Positions 18,237 through 27,287 are shown, numbered from the stretch's first letter. The stretch is 64,000 bases of DNA from CAZHYV01 sp964537055 (GCA_964537055.1 CAZHYV010000004.1:1-64000); one strand, 5' to 3'. Notes: generated by a model not told the origin, from the sequence alone. Made by a program: numbers and translations.

Positions 18237-19094
18237 ATGAGAGACAGCATTGAATTGAAACACAATCCCAAGGGAACCCTTATCATTATTGGGGGAGGGG
18301 AAACAAAGAACCTTAAGAAAGACTGCTGCATCCTTAAGGAGGTCGCCCGGAGGGCAAAGGAATCGAAGGGTACTTTGCTTATTATGACCGTTGCCACTCA
18401 GCTTCCAAAAGAGGTCGCGGCAGAATATACAGAAGCCTTTCAAGCGCTAGGGGTCTCTAAGATTGACGTTTTGGACATACGGACACGGACGGATGCATAC
18501 GCTGAGGAAAATGTAAAAAAACTTCTCGATGTCTCTGTTGTCTTTTTTACCGGGGGTGACCAGCTTCGGATTACCAGCCAAATCGGAGATACCATGCTGT
18601 TTCAGCACGTAAAACAATTGTACGAGCGCGGAGGTACCGTCGTCGGCACTTCGGCGGGGGCCGCAGCAATGCCAGAAACCATGCTCATCGCGGGGCCGGG
18701 CGATAAATCCTTTGAGATTTCTGGCTTATCTATGGCCTCGGGGCTTGGTCTTTTGCCAGGTGTCGTCATTGATTCTCACTTTGCACAAAGGGGGCGCTTA
18801 GGCCGGATCCTAGGGGCTGTGGCTCAGAATCCCAAAAATATTGGCCTTGGCATTGATGAGGATACAGCAGTTGTGGCGACCAAAGGAGAAGTCATTGAAG
18901 TCTTAGGGGACGGCGCAGTTTATATTATCGACGGGACAGGAATTACGTATTCTAGTTTATCGGAAAAAAATCCAGAAGGCGCCATCACCATCTGTGACAT
19001 CCGCCTCCATGTGCTTGGGCAAGGATGTATCTACAACCTAAAAAGCCAAGAGCCTATGTGGCAGACGAGTTCTTCCGAGAAAGAATTAGGCTAG
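18237..19094 (+). CDS. cphB: Cyanophycinase (second copy)
   Basis: An S51 peptidase of 285 residues without an N-terminal extension, starting almost directly at GTLIIIGGGE. The nucleophile Ser is in VVGTSAGAAAM (about 139). TGGDQLRIT, IDSHFAQRGRLGRI and GLGIDEDTAVV match the family. The AAAGG motif is best spaced for ATG 18237; ATG 18231 is an alternative. It follows iadA by about 20 bp, so it is probably cotranscribed with it. Two complete cyanophycinases in one locus suggest division of labour by condition or chain type, which cannot be told from sequence. Confidence 0.93.
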   Translation: MRDSIELKHNPKGTLIIIGGGETKNLKKDCCILKEVARRAKESKGTLLIMTVATQLPKEVAAEYTEAFQALGVSKIDVLDIRTRTDAYAEENVKKLLDVSVVFFTGGDQLRITSQIGDTMLFQHVKQLYERGGTVVGTSAGAAAMPETMLIAGPGDKSFEISGLSMASGLGLLPGVVIDSHFAQRGRLGRILGAVAQNPKNIGLGIDEDTAVVATKGEVIEVLGDGAVYIIDGTGITYSSLSEKNPEGAITICDIRLHVLGQGCIYNLKSQEPMWQTSSSEKELG

Positions 19095-19179
19095 AAGTCA
19101 TCTTGAAGGCCTTCGTCAAGAAGGTGCATTCCGTAACCAGGGCTTAATTTTTCTAAGGCTATACGGATATCTTACGTCT

Positions 19180-19281
19180 ATGAGTTGGATTTAAAAATGG
19201 ACATGTCTATAATCCTAGCAAAAATGGACGTAGAAGATGTTATTTGACTTGCTTAGGGAAAATTCCTTATTGTCTCTCTTG
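19180..19281 (+). pseudogene. Remnant of a second iadA (5' end)
   Basis: From the ATG at 19180 the DNA parallels the first ~30 codons of iadA at 17099. The clearest part reads KNGHVYNPSKNG against ENGHVYDPRKRG, with near-identical DNA over GGACATGTCTATAATCCTAG. A 1-nt shift after the first few codons and stop codons break it, and nothing of the remaining ~1 kb survives. It lies just downstream of the second cyanophycinase, which suggests that an iadA-cphB unit was once tandemly duplicated. Confidence 0.6.
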
Positions 19282-19292
19282 GAGAAAATGAA

Positions 19293-20021
19293 ATGAATGC
19301 AGCAGACCTCCTGAAAACCGCAGCAAAGTCTAGCTTTTACGTACTAAGCAGGACCCTTTTGTTCTTCTTGTTGGGCCTTTTGCTCAACCTGCTCTTTCTG
19401 CTCTTTCTCAGGCCTGAAATTAACCTGTTGACGATAAAATTTTCGGGGCCAGGTCCAGCACACATCGGTGGTGGCATTGGGGCCCTTTTGGCCATTTTCA
19501 TTTTGGCGTTTCTTTACTGGAGAGTGATACTTCTTTTCTTAGGGTTTGGGGTTGTATTTCCTATTGGATACCTAATCCTTGGGAAAAAGTACGGGGTGCA
19601 AAAGGCCATCCTCTCTGCAGTCTCGGGGCGGCAGAAATTTCTTACCGTCTACTTGGTTGATCGTCTTTTTGATAGGATTCAGAACCGAACCAACGTTCTC
19701 GAAACATTTTCAAAAAGCGAGTTTCGTACTTTCCTTCACGAGCACTTGACCACCTATACAAAAAAGCTTGAAAACATGCCTTTCCTCCTCCGGTTGGTAT
19801 GTAAGAGGGTCCTTCGCAAGTGGTCCCTCCTTCAAGCTGTTGATCGTACGTTGGCCACGTTAGGGGAAGACCAAATCAACATTCACTCCTTTAAGAAAAC
19901 GCTTATTGAGCAGATTGATTCTTCTTTGGACCAAAGACTCTTTTCGCAGAGCTACACACACCTAGCCATTTTGGTGGCGGTCAATACCGTCGTCTTTTTT
20001 GCCATTAAGTTTTTTGTCTAA
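19293..20021 (+). CDS. Integral membrane protein, unknown function
   Basis: A 242-residue protein with a long hydrophobic N-terminal segment (about 15-42), two further membrane segments (about 58-100), a basic cytoplasmic-type middle (about 100-215) and a C-terminal anchor (about 222-242). TTGGAGAAAATG provides a ribosome binding site. No family is recognised. It follows the cyanophycin locus and the iadA remnant, so it may be a read-through partner, but nothing ties it to cyanophycin. Confidence 0.75.
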   Translation: MNAADLLKTAAKSSFYVLSRTLLFFLLGLLLNLLFLLFLRPEINLLTIKFSGPGPAHIGGGIGALLAIFILAFLYWRVILLFLGFGVVFPIGYLILGKKYGVQKAILSAVSGRQKFLTVYLVDRLFDRIQNRTNVLETFSKSEFRTFLHEHLTTYTKKLENMPFLLRLVCKRVLRKWSLLQAVDRTLATLGEDQINIHSFKKTLIEQIDSSLDQRLFSQSYTHLAILVAVNTVVFFAIKFFV

Positions 20022-20056
20022 CTTTGGTTTTTAAATCTCTCAACACATGAGAAATC

Positions 20057-21082
20057 TTAGGATTTTGGCATCTTTATAAACAGAATGTGCAAATCTCCCG
20101 AGGGGACAAAATCTTCCTTGGTTGCCTCAAACCTCGTTGGAGAGGTCTTTTTGAGATCTAATGAGGGTGCGCAAAGGAACATAAAATCAGTGGATCTCTT
20201 TTTCTCCAGGATAAGATGGAAATTTTTAATTGGACCTTTCCAGGTTTTGGCAGAAAGCAGAATGTAGTCGACTGAGATAAGAGGAATGATAGGGAACTTT
20301 TCAGGATCTTGATCTAAAATTGTATCGAGCTTTGGAAAGATCGAAGGATCTGCACAAAATTGTTTTTGGAGTGACGTTTGCGATCCCTTTGTATAATAGG
20401 CCATTCCTGAAATCGGTTGGTACGAGTGAGAAATACGAAGGGGTCTTTTCGAAGGAAAGGCCTGTCCCCAATAAAATGTAACTTGAATCAGCCACATCTG
20501 GTATCCATCTTCAGACAAAAGTCCGCTTTTTTTCATCTCTTTTTTTTGAACCTCCGAAAGAGCCGCAAATGCCTTTGCAAACTGAGGGTCCAATGGATAA
20601 AGCGGGAGTTTCAGCTGTTTTAGATTTGGGGTGACATCAACTGAGGGATATTCCTCTCCTCGAGGATCGGGTAATATCGCCTTGATGCTCACTTGAGGGA
20701 CGATTTTTTTACCATCCACCAAGGTTGTAAAACCTAAGAGATGGAGTGGTGTTTTCTTCTTGCTCTCGGGCCATTCATGAATTCCTCCCAGTTCCCCACT
20801 GAAAAAATCCAAAGGAGGCAGAGGAAACGCCACCACAACCTTTTTGGTCTCTGCAGACTCATTGGCAAAGACGTAATGGACTTGAATCCGGTCCGGAGTG
20901 ATGTGTAGGGTCTCTTCTTGCATCATAATCTCTTCGGACTTCGATAACGTAAGTCCCCCTACCCCGATTGAAGCCACAGCATCATTGGCAAAGCTAGGAC
21001 TTTTAGCAAGGCCGGACATCAAAATAAGCAGGAGTTGAAATCCTTTAAGATTTTTTGGTGGTTTCATTGAAAAAAGTTTCAT
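20057..21082 (-). CDS. DUF4424-type exported protein
   Basis: A 341-residue protein with a signal peptide (cleavage near SFANDA, about 33). The mature start (DAVASIGVGGLTLSKSEEI) and the segments MMQEETLHITPDRIQVHYVF and VVVAFPLPPLDFF have the pattern I associate with DUF4424 proteins of unknown function. The C-terminal part holds the aromatic SHSYQPISGMAYY segment typical of these. ATG 21082 has AAAGGT upstream. A decayed fragment of a paralogous gene lies at 22.9 kb, so the gene was duplicated. It is convergent with the membrane protein at 19.3 kb. Confidence 0.78.
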   Translation of the reverse strand: MKLFSMKPPKNLKGFQLLLILMSGLAKSPSFANDAVASIGVGGLTLSKSEEIMMQEETLHITPDRIQVHYVFANESAETKKVVVAFPLPPLDFFSGELGGIHEWPESKKKTPLHLLGFTTLVDGKKIVPQVSIKAILPDPRGEEYPSVDVTPNLKQLKLPLYPLDPQFAKAFAALSEVQKKEMKKSGLLSEDGYQMWLIQVTFYWGQAFPSKRPLRISHSYQPISGMAYYTKGSQTSLQKQFCADPSIFPKLDTILDQDPEKFPIIPLISVDYILLSAKTWKGPIKNFHLILEKKRSTDFMFLCAPSLDLKKTSPTRFEATKEDFVPSGDLHILFIKMPKS

Positions 21083-21184
21083 GAGGGAAAGACCTTTGAT
21101 TTGTAGTTTTGTTTTTGTGATTTAGTTTGCTCTCATGATAAAGAGCCATGGCTGTAAAGACAACTGAAATAGCAGAGGCCTCTT

Positions 21185-21961
21185 ATGTTGGATAGCAAGC
21201 GCCTCTCATGTGAGAAACCCTTGCCGGAAAAAGCGCCTCATGCTAGACAACCGTTTATGAGCCAAAAAATATTAATCACCGGGGCAAACCGTGGACTTGG
21301 ACTAGAATTTGTAAGCCAGTATCTTGCTGAGGGGGCTTATGTCTTTGCAGCTGCCCGGAAGCCGTACAGCCCTGCCCTTTTGACCTTGGCCGAAACGTAC
21401 CAAGATTCTCTTTGTCTGCTCGCTTTGGATGTGACTTCTGCCAAGGACCTCCAGGCCGCCGTGGATTTGGTTGAGAAACAGGCAGGGAAGCTTGATCTTC
21501 TCATTAATAACGCCGGGGTCTACCCTCGTAACATCACGTTGGGTCATCACACCAAAGAGACCCTTCTTGATACACTGCATATTAATGCGGTTGCTCCGAT
21601 GCTGATTGGGCAAGCGTTTCTGCCTCTTCTTCGCGAGAGCAGAAACCCTAAGCTGGTAAACATTAGCACGCAGCTGGGCTCGTTTGGGGTTAATACAACG
21701 GGACGTTCTGCAGCCTATTCTGGTAGCAAAGCTGCGCTGAACATGTACACCCGTTCCTTTGCCCATGAGGCCAAGTCTCTGATCCCTCACCTCATTACGA
21801 TCGCTGTGCATCCGGGCTGGGTAAAAACCGACCTTGGTGGTCCAGGGGCTCCGCTGTCCGCAAACGTTTCTGTGACCCACATGCGAAGGTTGATCGAAAG
21901 GCTTACTTTAGAGGACAACGGCCAGTTCTTTAACTATGACGGCCAAGCTCATCCCTGGTAG
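21185..21961 (+). CDS. SDR-family oxidoreductase, C-factor-like
   Basis: A short-chain dehydrogenase/reductase. The NAD(P)-binding TGANRGLGLEF motif, LLINNAGVYPRN, a catalytic Ser (NISTQLGS) and YSGSKAALNMY (Tyr-x3-Lys) are all present. The C terminus (NGQFFNYDGQAHPW) resembles C-factor/CsgA-type SDRs, which in myxobacteria act in cell-cell signalling. That role cannot be assumed here. ATG 21185 has an AGAGG motif 7 nt upstream and gives 258 residues. ATG 21257 (MSQKILITG) starts directly at the Rossmann fold and is the main alternative. Confidence 0.9.
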   Translation: MLDSKRLSCEKPLPEKAPHARQPFMSQKILITGANRGLGLEFVSQYLAEGAYVFAAARKPYSPALLTLAETYQDSLCLLALDVTSAKDLQAAVDLVEKQAGKLDLLINNAGVYPRNITLGHHTKETLLDTLHINAVAPMLIGQAFLPLLRESRNPKLVNISTQLGSFGVNTTGRSAAYSGSKAALNMYTRSFAHEAKSLIPHLITIAVHPGWVKTDLGGPGAPLSANVSVTHMRRLIERLTLEDNGQFFNYDGQAHPW

Positions 21962-22224
21962 ACATGGCCGAAACGAAGCTTAAGATTTTAAAAAGCCTAT
22001 GCTACAGATTTATTTCCTACATCCAGGTACTGATTTCTAAAGGGTTTCACATCCTTATTTCATTTAAGAGGTCAGATGTAGGCCTATCACTTCAATAGCT
22101 CGCTTGCATTTTTGTTCATTCATACTATAACTAGTTCTACGAGATGATAGGTTTTGCTTGTTTTTCCCAAAAAACTTTTATAAAAACATATGGTCGTTAC
22201 TATAGGATTAAAGGAGATAGACTC

Positions 22225-22812
22225 ATGAAAAGAAAATTAACATTTTTAGCGCTTCTTGTTTCGTTTGGCAGCATAGGTCTTTCGGGATGTGGAGAGGGAT
22301 TCTTGGCGGGATTTCGGGGAGCTGAGGCAATAGAAGCAGCTGCCGAAGCACGCGCATTAGCAGCCAGAAACGCTGGCGAAGCTGCTGAAGCTACTGCTTT
22401 AGTAAACGGCGCAACCGGCTATGAAGCTGTTCAACAGAGAGCCCTCGCAGAATATGCAGTCGCTCCTGAACAATTTAGTGGAACTATGGCCCAAACTGAC
22501 AGAGTTTTTGGTGAGTTTGGAGAAACCCTCGCCAGAGAGGATCAACTTGAGCTAGCAGACGCTATTGTTGCCAGGGATGGCATCCATGCAAGAAACCTCC
22601 GAAGAGGCGTAGCAGCGGGTGTAGCAGCGGGTGCCGTAGGTGGTGGTGCAATTGGAGCTGTAGGTGGATATCAGGTAATCAAAGTATCTGCCGAAGAGAG
22701 ATTGAAAGCTTGCCATAAGGCGGTAGATAACTGGGGGGAGGCTATCAAAGATGGAAAAGGTGCTGATGAAGCAGAAATAGAAGTTCACCGAATTTGCGAG
22801 CCTAAGAACTAG
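22225..22812 (+). CDS. Small lipoprotein with Ala-rich helix and glycine zipper
   Basis: ATG 22225 follows AAAGGAGA and gives 195 residues with a lipobox (FGSIGLSGC, Cys about 21). An Ala/Glu-rich helical stretch (about 30-60) is followed by a glycine-zipper-like membrane segment (about 130-152; GVAAGVAAGAVGGGAIGAVG), typical of proteins that insert into or span membranes. Two C-terminal cysteines lie near 165 and 190. An in-frame start at 22144 would precede the signal and is rejected. No family is recognised. Confidence 0.78.
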   Translation: MKRKLTFLALLVSFGSIGLSGCGEGFLAGFRGAEAIEAAAEARALAARNAGEAAEATALVNGATGYEAVQQRALAEYAVAPEQFSGTMAQTDRVFGEFGETLAREDQLELADAIVARDGIHARNLRRGVAAGVAAGAVGGGAIGAVGGYQVIKVSAEERLKACHKAVDNWGEAIKDGKGADEAEIEVHRICEPKN

Positions 22813-22890
22813 CACAATTCACAGCACTTTTCTTTACCTATACCTTCAACAAGTTTACTCGATTTTCTAGATAAGCTTTCCTAAGACAGG

Positions 22891-23015
22891 GCCTGAATCC
22901 GGTCGGAAGTAATATGCAGGGTCTCTTCATGCATTCGATGGTGTAGGCTCGCTACCCTAATCAAAGCTACAACATCGTTTGTCAAGCTAGGGCTTTTGGC
23001 AAAAAGACATCACAA
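22891..23015 (-). pseudogene. Fragment of a DUF4424 gene
   Basis: Read on the minus strand, this stretch aligns with the 5' part of the DUF4424 gene (region 20880-21010). It shares near-identical blocks such as GGGTCTCTTCATGCAT against GGGTCTCTTCTTGCAT and CAAGCTAGGGCTTTTGGCA against CAAAGCTAGGACTTTTAGCA. Indels break the frame and the rest of the gene is missing. It is a dead paralog in the 22.8-23.2 kb gap. Confidence 0.7.
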
Positions 23016-23172
23016 TAGACCACCACCGGAATCTTTTGAATTCTCTTAATGATTTCATTTACTAAAAGTTGCCTCCCCCCTAGAGTGGCATTTTATCTTA
23101 CCAAAACTACCAGGTTGTTATTAGAGGTAAAAACCCCTAGCATCTCGGGGCTTTCTGGAGGAGAATACCCCT

Positions 23173-23811
23173 ATGAAGAGAGATCCGCAACTTGAGAAAA
23201 GATTCATGATTGAGCATCAGCTTAAAGGCCGAGGGATTCAGGATCCAGAGGTCCTCCACGCCATGGAAACGGTACCTAGAGAAGCATTTGTCGACCCCGA
23301 TCTAAAAGAGCAGGCCTATGAGGATAGACCGTTACCCACTCTTGAGGGGCAGACCGTCTCTCAACCATACATCGTGGCGCTCATGCTGGAGTCACTGAAA
23401 CTAAAGCCTACCGACCGCGTTTTAGATGTGGGAACCGGTTCTGGGTATGCAGCCTCGGTGCTAAGCCGTATCGTTGCTGAGGTTTACACCATCGAACGAC
23501 ATGCTTCTCTGCTTGCCTTGGCCCAAAGCCGCTTTCTCAAACTTGGGTATACAAATATTGACTCTGTTCAAGGTGATGGAACGCAAGGATGGCCTAAGCA
23601 TGCACCTTATGATGCGATTAGCATCGCCGCTGCCGGCCCCGCAGTTCCCGAGCCTCTGCTAGCGCAGCTGAAGGTTGGCGGGAGGCTCGTCATGCCGGTA
23701 GGCACCGATGAAGAGCAGCAGCTGATTCTAATAGAGCGACTGGGGCAAGATGAGTACCGCTCTACCATATTGACGCAGGTGCGCTTTGTGCCCTTAGTAC
23801 CCAGTCAGTGA
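23173..23811 (+). CDS. pcm: Protein-L-isoaspartate O-methyltransferase
   Basis: An AdoMet-dependent repair methyltransferase that methylates L-isoaspartyl residues of aged proteins. It is 212 residues, the normal length. It carries VPREAFVDP, YEDRPLPTLEGQTVSQPYIV and the AdoMet site VLDVGTGSGYAASVLS, followed by YTIERH and GDGTQGWP. A strong GGAGGAGA ribosome binding site precedes ATG 23173. Its 3' end overlaps the convergent gene by 18 bp. It lies 4 kb from the isoaspartyl dipeptidase locus but on its own transcript, so a link is only suggestive. Confidence 0.95.
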   Translation: MKRDPQLEKRFMIEHQLKGRGIQDPEVLHAMETVPREAFVDPDLKEQAYEDRPLPTLEGQTVSQPYIVALMLESLKLKPTDRVLDVGTGSGYAASVLSRIVAEVYTIERHASLLALAQSRFLKLGYTNIDSVQGDGTQGWPKHAPYDAISIAAAGPAVPEPLLAQLKVGGRLVMPVGTDEEQQLILIERLGQDEYRSTILTQVRFVPLVPSQ

Positions 23812-24798
23812 CAAATAGGATTCTGCAAGCATAAACAAATGCTGGATTTTCGCTTGGGTTTGGGTATATTCTTCGGGGGAAATGACCTTCGGCAAGGCAA
23901 CCATGGTCAGGACAAAGAACAGATTGGCTCTCAGAAGCTGATAAAATGCAAGCAGCGGCATGTCCATTTCTGAAAAAACACGAGCGTACGAATGGAGAAG
24001 TTCTTTCGAAAGTTCAAAACGTCCCTCTTTCTCAAGCTCCGTTGCCAAAAAGGCCAAATCATGAAGAGGATCTAGGTAGCGAAATTCATCCCGGTACTCA
24101 ATACAATCAAAAAAGATGGGCTCTTTGTCTACAATTATGTTCCCTGCGTGAAAGTCCCCATGACAGTCTCTTATCAAACCGGCTTTTTGCCGTTGAAGTA
24201 AATGTTCTTGGAGAGAGACAAATTTCTTTTTCGTCTGAGCAAGGACATGCTCTAGCTGGTCTCCAAGTCCAAACGTCTCTTGGAGTTGCTTGTGAAATAG
24301 TCCTGGTTCATTTACCAAAAACTCAATTCCCTTTAGGTAAGAGTATACCTCCACAGAAATAACCTCTGCCCGTAAATGAAATTCAGCAATTCTCTTCCCA
24401 ACCATAGAAACATCTGTGGAGGGAACAAGCCCCTTTTGTAACAGGGTCTTCATCTCTCGGTCACGAGGAAGTGTTTTCATCTGGACCGCATACTCTTCTA
24501 CCGTTCCCTCTCCAGTGATTTGCATTCTATTTCCTTGGCGCACAATGGGAACGACCCCTAGATAAATGCCTTCGCTGAATCGACGGTTTAAAACGATCTC
24601 TCGCTGACAGAAATAGTGACGCTGTTCCAACGTAGAAAAATCGAGCACGTGTGTTGCCACAGGACGTTTGATTTTATACGTATACGTATCTGTTACAAAA
24701 ACCCAGGAAGTAGGAGTCTCGATCAAAGAAATATGGGAAACCGGATGCGGGTACGATCCTTTGGAAAGAAGAGCTTCAAACGTCGGAGAAAGCATCAT
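23794..24798 (-). CDS. APH-like phosphotransferase (COG2187 type)
   Basis: A 334-residue protein with an aminoglycoside-phosphotransferase-like fold. It has an N-terminal TYTYKIKRPV lysine strand, a catalytic loop with RDCHGDFHAGNIIV (about 200) and a metal-binding IFFDCIEYRDEFRYLDPLHD segment. Members of this group are often fused to a C-terminal P-loop kinase domain; here the protein ends before such a domain. The substrate is unknown. ATG 24798 is preceded by AAGGTG. It follows the outer-membrane array on the same strand by about 30 bp and may be its last gene. Confidence 0.85.
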   Translation of the reverse strand: MMLSPTFEALLSKGSYPHPVSHISLIETPTSWVFVTDTYTYKIKRPVATHVLDFSTLEQRHYFCQREIVLNRRFSEGIYLGVVPIVRQGNRMQITGEGTVEEYAVQMKTLPRDREMKTLLQKGLVPSTDVSMVGKRIAEFHLRAEVISVEVYSYLKGIEFLVNEPGLFHKQLQETFGLGDQLEHVLAQTKKKFVSLQEHLLQRQKAGLIRDCHGDFHAGNIIVDKEPIFFDCIEYRDEFRYLDPLHDLAFLATELEKEGRFELSKELLHSYARVFSEMDMPLLAFYQLLRANLFFVLTMVALPKVISPEEYTQTQAKIQHLFMLAESYLSLTGY

Positions 24799-24830
24799 AG
24801 CACCTTAGAACCAGGAGGAAGGAGACTTCA

Positions 24831-25739
24831 TTAAAAATACCCGGCTACGCCCAGGTGAAGCTGAAGACCCGCCCTACCTGGTCGAAGTCCATGGTTGTAG
24901 ATATCTATCGTCCCTTGCCCAAAACTTCGCAGCTCGGCATGAACGGCAAACCGAGGGGTCACCTCAAGCTCAAACCCCACCCCAAGGTACCCTCCCAACT
25001 TTAGAGAAGGATGGGCGACATACACGGTTTTTATACCTAGCTCTGGATATTGTTCTCCCGTCTCTCCAAAAAGAAGGCTATTCTGGAGACCCAAAGATAC
25101 ATATGGGAGGAAAAATCGGGGTGGAATCAAAGCGGGCAAGGCACGTAAATGCACACGAATGCCAAGGGGGAAGGAAAACTCTTTCCAAGGCTCACCTGTA
25201 TGAGCTTCTGCCGTCGTAATGTAAAACCCCGGGGAAAATTGAAGCGTGATTCTTGGATGAAGACGGCCAAGGAGCTCGGCTTGAAAGCCACCGTAGTAAA
25301 AATTGAAAGTGATATTGGTAAAAACATAAAAAACGCCCGACGCAGGAATCAGAGTAAAGCCGATGCCAAACCGACGATGGAACGAAGAGCCTTCCTTTGG
25401 AGGAGATGCTGGTTCTTTGGCCGTAGCCATCAGCTCCCCAGGCAAAGAAGCTTTAGATTCTCCCGAGCTGAGGTCCGAAGGAGGGGCGACTACAGCCGAC
25501 TCGTTTTTTGGCAGTACAGATTTTGGCGGCACAGAAAGAGATTTTGAAGAGGATGTGCTCAAGGAACGAGGACCCTCCAAAGAGTTTTTTTGCGACGGAG
25601 GCTGACTTCCCAAGCTGCGAGAGCGAGCAGAAAGAACCCCAGCCTTTTCATTCTCCCGCGCGTTCGCTTGGGTGGCCATGAACATGAAACAAAACAGAAG
25701 AGCAACCCACCCTCTTATCCAGATTCGCTGTTTTTGCAT
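24831..25739 (-). CDS. Outer-membrane barrel protein, array copy 3
   Basis: A 302-residue protein from ATG 25739 with a signal peptide (cleavage near TQANA), a Ser/Pro-rich linker (about 30-115) and a barrel domain. The domain opens with FHRRFGIGFTLIPASGVFYV and ends LHLGVAGYF. The segments GRLHPRITLQFSPGF and PLGIRVHLRALPAL are strongly shared with the protein at 41065-41901 and more weakly with the copies at 26.4 and 27.9 kb. An upstream in-frame start at 25784 adds 15 residues before the signal and is less likely. It is the last barrel of a barrel-lipoprotein array. Confidence 0.82.
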   Translation of the reverse strand: MQKQRIWIRGWVALLFCFMFMATQANARENEKAGVLSARSRSLGSQPPSQKNSLEGPRSLSTSSSKSLSVPPKSVLPKNESAVVAPPSDLSSGESKASLPGELMATAKEPASPPKEGSSFHRRFGIGFTLIPASGVFYVFTNITFNFYYGGFQAELLGRLHPRITLQFSPGFYITTAEAHTGEPWKEFSFPLGIRVHLRALPALIPPRFFLPYVSLGLQNSLLFGETGEQYPELGIKTVYVAHPSLKLGGYLGVGFELEVTPRFAVHAELRSFGQGTIDIYNHGLRPGRAGLQLHLGVAGYF

Positions 25740-25788
25740 GGTGAAGGTTTTAGTACGATCGAGGCAAAAAGGCAACACGGGCAATCTT

Positions 25789-26367
25789 TTATTTCAGGCT
25801 GGGTTCGTCATAAATCAGCCAAGCTTGCCTGGTCAAAAGATCAAGCAGGGGCGTTGTTAGTTCGCTGGGGAACCCTTCTTTTTGCTGGGGATGGGCCTCT
25901 AAATATGTATACATTTTTTTGAGCGTCTCCATCATAGAAGCAATCTCTTTTTGAAGAGAACCGTTAATTTGCATCCCATCGCGGGCAGTGCCTCGAATTT
26001 GCACATTGTAATAGGCTGTTCCGTCGGAATTTATGCCATTTTGAGTTACATTGAACTCCATCTGCCTTGAACGATCATCACTTTTTGCGAGCATTCTTAA
26101 TGAAATGATACCACTCCGACGATCCGAATTCGGTCTTAGTCCCACCCGCACCAAACCTCGTTCTTGTGACAAGATGGCGTAAAAGTCTGAAAGCGCCTGG
26201 CCGCTCTGAGGGGATACCAGACCAAAGCAAGCGTTTGGCAAAGCTTCATCAGTGCGCGCTTGCTCTGTGCAATGAACTTTTGTCGGATCTTGGCATGCAA
26301 AGATCGTGAAACAAAGACTTAGGGAGACGAATCGCACAAATTTTGGAACGGGAAGAAGAAATTTCAT
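25789..26367 (-). CDS. Lipoprotein, array copy 1
   Basis: A 192-residue lipoprotein (CFTIFACQDP, Cys about 25). It is a paralog of the protein at 27288-27866. Both share C-(Q)DP/EPPK-C, then ARTDEALPNACFGLV or ARTDDALPSTCFGFV, a QERGLVRV/QERGFVQV strand and a C terminus with YLEAHPQQKEGFPSELT. Three conserved cysteines besides the lipid-bearing one may form disulfides. It lies between two barrel genes on the same strand, and the repeated pairing suggests that lipoprotein and barrel work together. Function unknown. Confidence 0.82.
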   Translation of the reverse strand: MKFLLPVPKFVRFVSLSLCFTIFACQDPTKVHCTEQARTDEALPNACFGLVSPQSGQALSDFYAILSQERGLVRVGLRPNSDRRSGIISLRMLAKSDDRSRQMEFNVTQNGINSDGTAYYNVQIRGTARDGMQINGSLQKEIASMMETLKKMYTYLEAHPQQKEGFPSELTTPLLDLLTRQAWLIYDEPSLK

Positions 26368-26438
26368 ACAAACCTACATAGCATAACATCTTATGAACCG
26401 GAACCCCCTTAAAAATAGCGACCCCCTAAACAGAGCCC

Positions 26439-27236
26439 TTAAAAGAAATAGCTTATGCCTAGCGTTGAACTAATTCCCGTGATGAATTTATGATTGGAGG
26501 TTAACGGGTAAAGATAGGTACCCACAAATGTGCGGGCGTCGATGTGAAATCCAAGCTTTTCTTTCCAACGAAATTCAATCCCTATGCCTGGGACAAAACC
26601 AAAAAGTACTTGATGAAATGTAAGATCGTACAAGGGCGACTCATGAATGACCAGGACCTGGGTATGAAGGCGGAGGGCCGTCACGACATAAGGATGGATA
26701 GAAAAGCTGGGATTCACCTGCTTTCGATAAAAGAACAAGCGTGTTCCTAAAGAGGTAGAGAATTCAGCAAAAAATTGGCTGATGTCCGCCCTGCTAGGAA
26801 TCTTCCATCCAAGCCCTGCTAAGGAAAACTCAAGCGTGACTAGGGGATGGAGCCTCCCATAGAAGTCAAGCTGCATCCCTCCTGTATAAACAAAACCAAC
26901 GCGGCCATCCTGAGGAAAAAGTAAAACCTGTACAGGAACAGCGCTTAGGCCCATGCCAAATCTTCGAGAAAACGGAGGTGGCCCTGGTTTGGTGAATTCG
27001 GCTTTCATGGATCCTTCCCCAGCGGATTTCGCCTCAGTTGATTCCCGCTGAGGAGATTGTGGTGCCAGGGTCGTTGAGACAGGCTCTTTGGTTTGCACCG
27101 GGGTAGATGCATGATCTGACACAGGCGCTGGCTGTGCAGGCTTTTGCAGCACGGGCTTGCGAGAAGGAGTGGCCGCAAAAGCGATGCTACCCGCCAAGAA
27201 AAGGGAGAGGGCTGGAAAAAACGGAGTGAGGTGCAT
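26439..27236 (-). CDS. Outer-membrane barrel protein, array copy 1
   Basis: A 265-residue protein with a signal peptide (cleavage near AFAATP), a Pro/Ser/Thr-rich linker (about 23-90) and a barrel domain. The domain starts FSRRFGMGLSAVPVQVLLFP and ends TLGISYFF. It is a clear paralog of the 27928-28581 protein: YTGGMQLDFYGRLHPLVTLE against YTGGMQIDLYGRLHPKISLE, and the shared FGFVPGIGIEFRWKE. It is placed in a tandem array with a lipoprotein on each side. Confidence 0.83.
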   Translation of the reverse strand: MHLTPFFPALSLFLAGSIAFAATPSRKPVLQKPAQPAPVSDHASTPVQTKEPVSTTLAPQSPQRESTEAKSAGEGSMKAEFTKPGPPPFSRRFGMGLSAVPVQVLLFPQDGRVGFVYTGGMQLDFYGRLHPLVTLEFSLAGLGWKIPSRADISQFFAEFSTSLGTRLFFYRKQVNPSFSIHPYVVTALRLHTQVLVIHESPLYDLTFHQVLFGFVPGIGIEFRWKEKLGFHIDARTFVGTYLYPLTSNHKFITGISSTLGISYFF

Positions 27237-27287
27237 AAAGCGTCTTATACCAAACTCAATATGGAAAGGGAATCTTGTATGAAAGAA

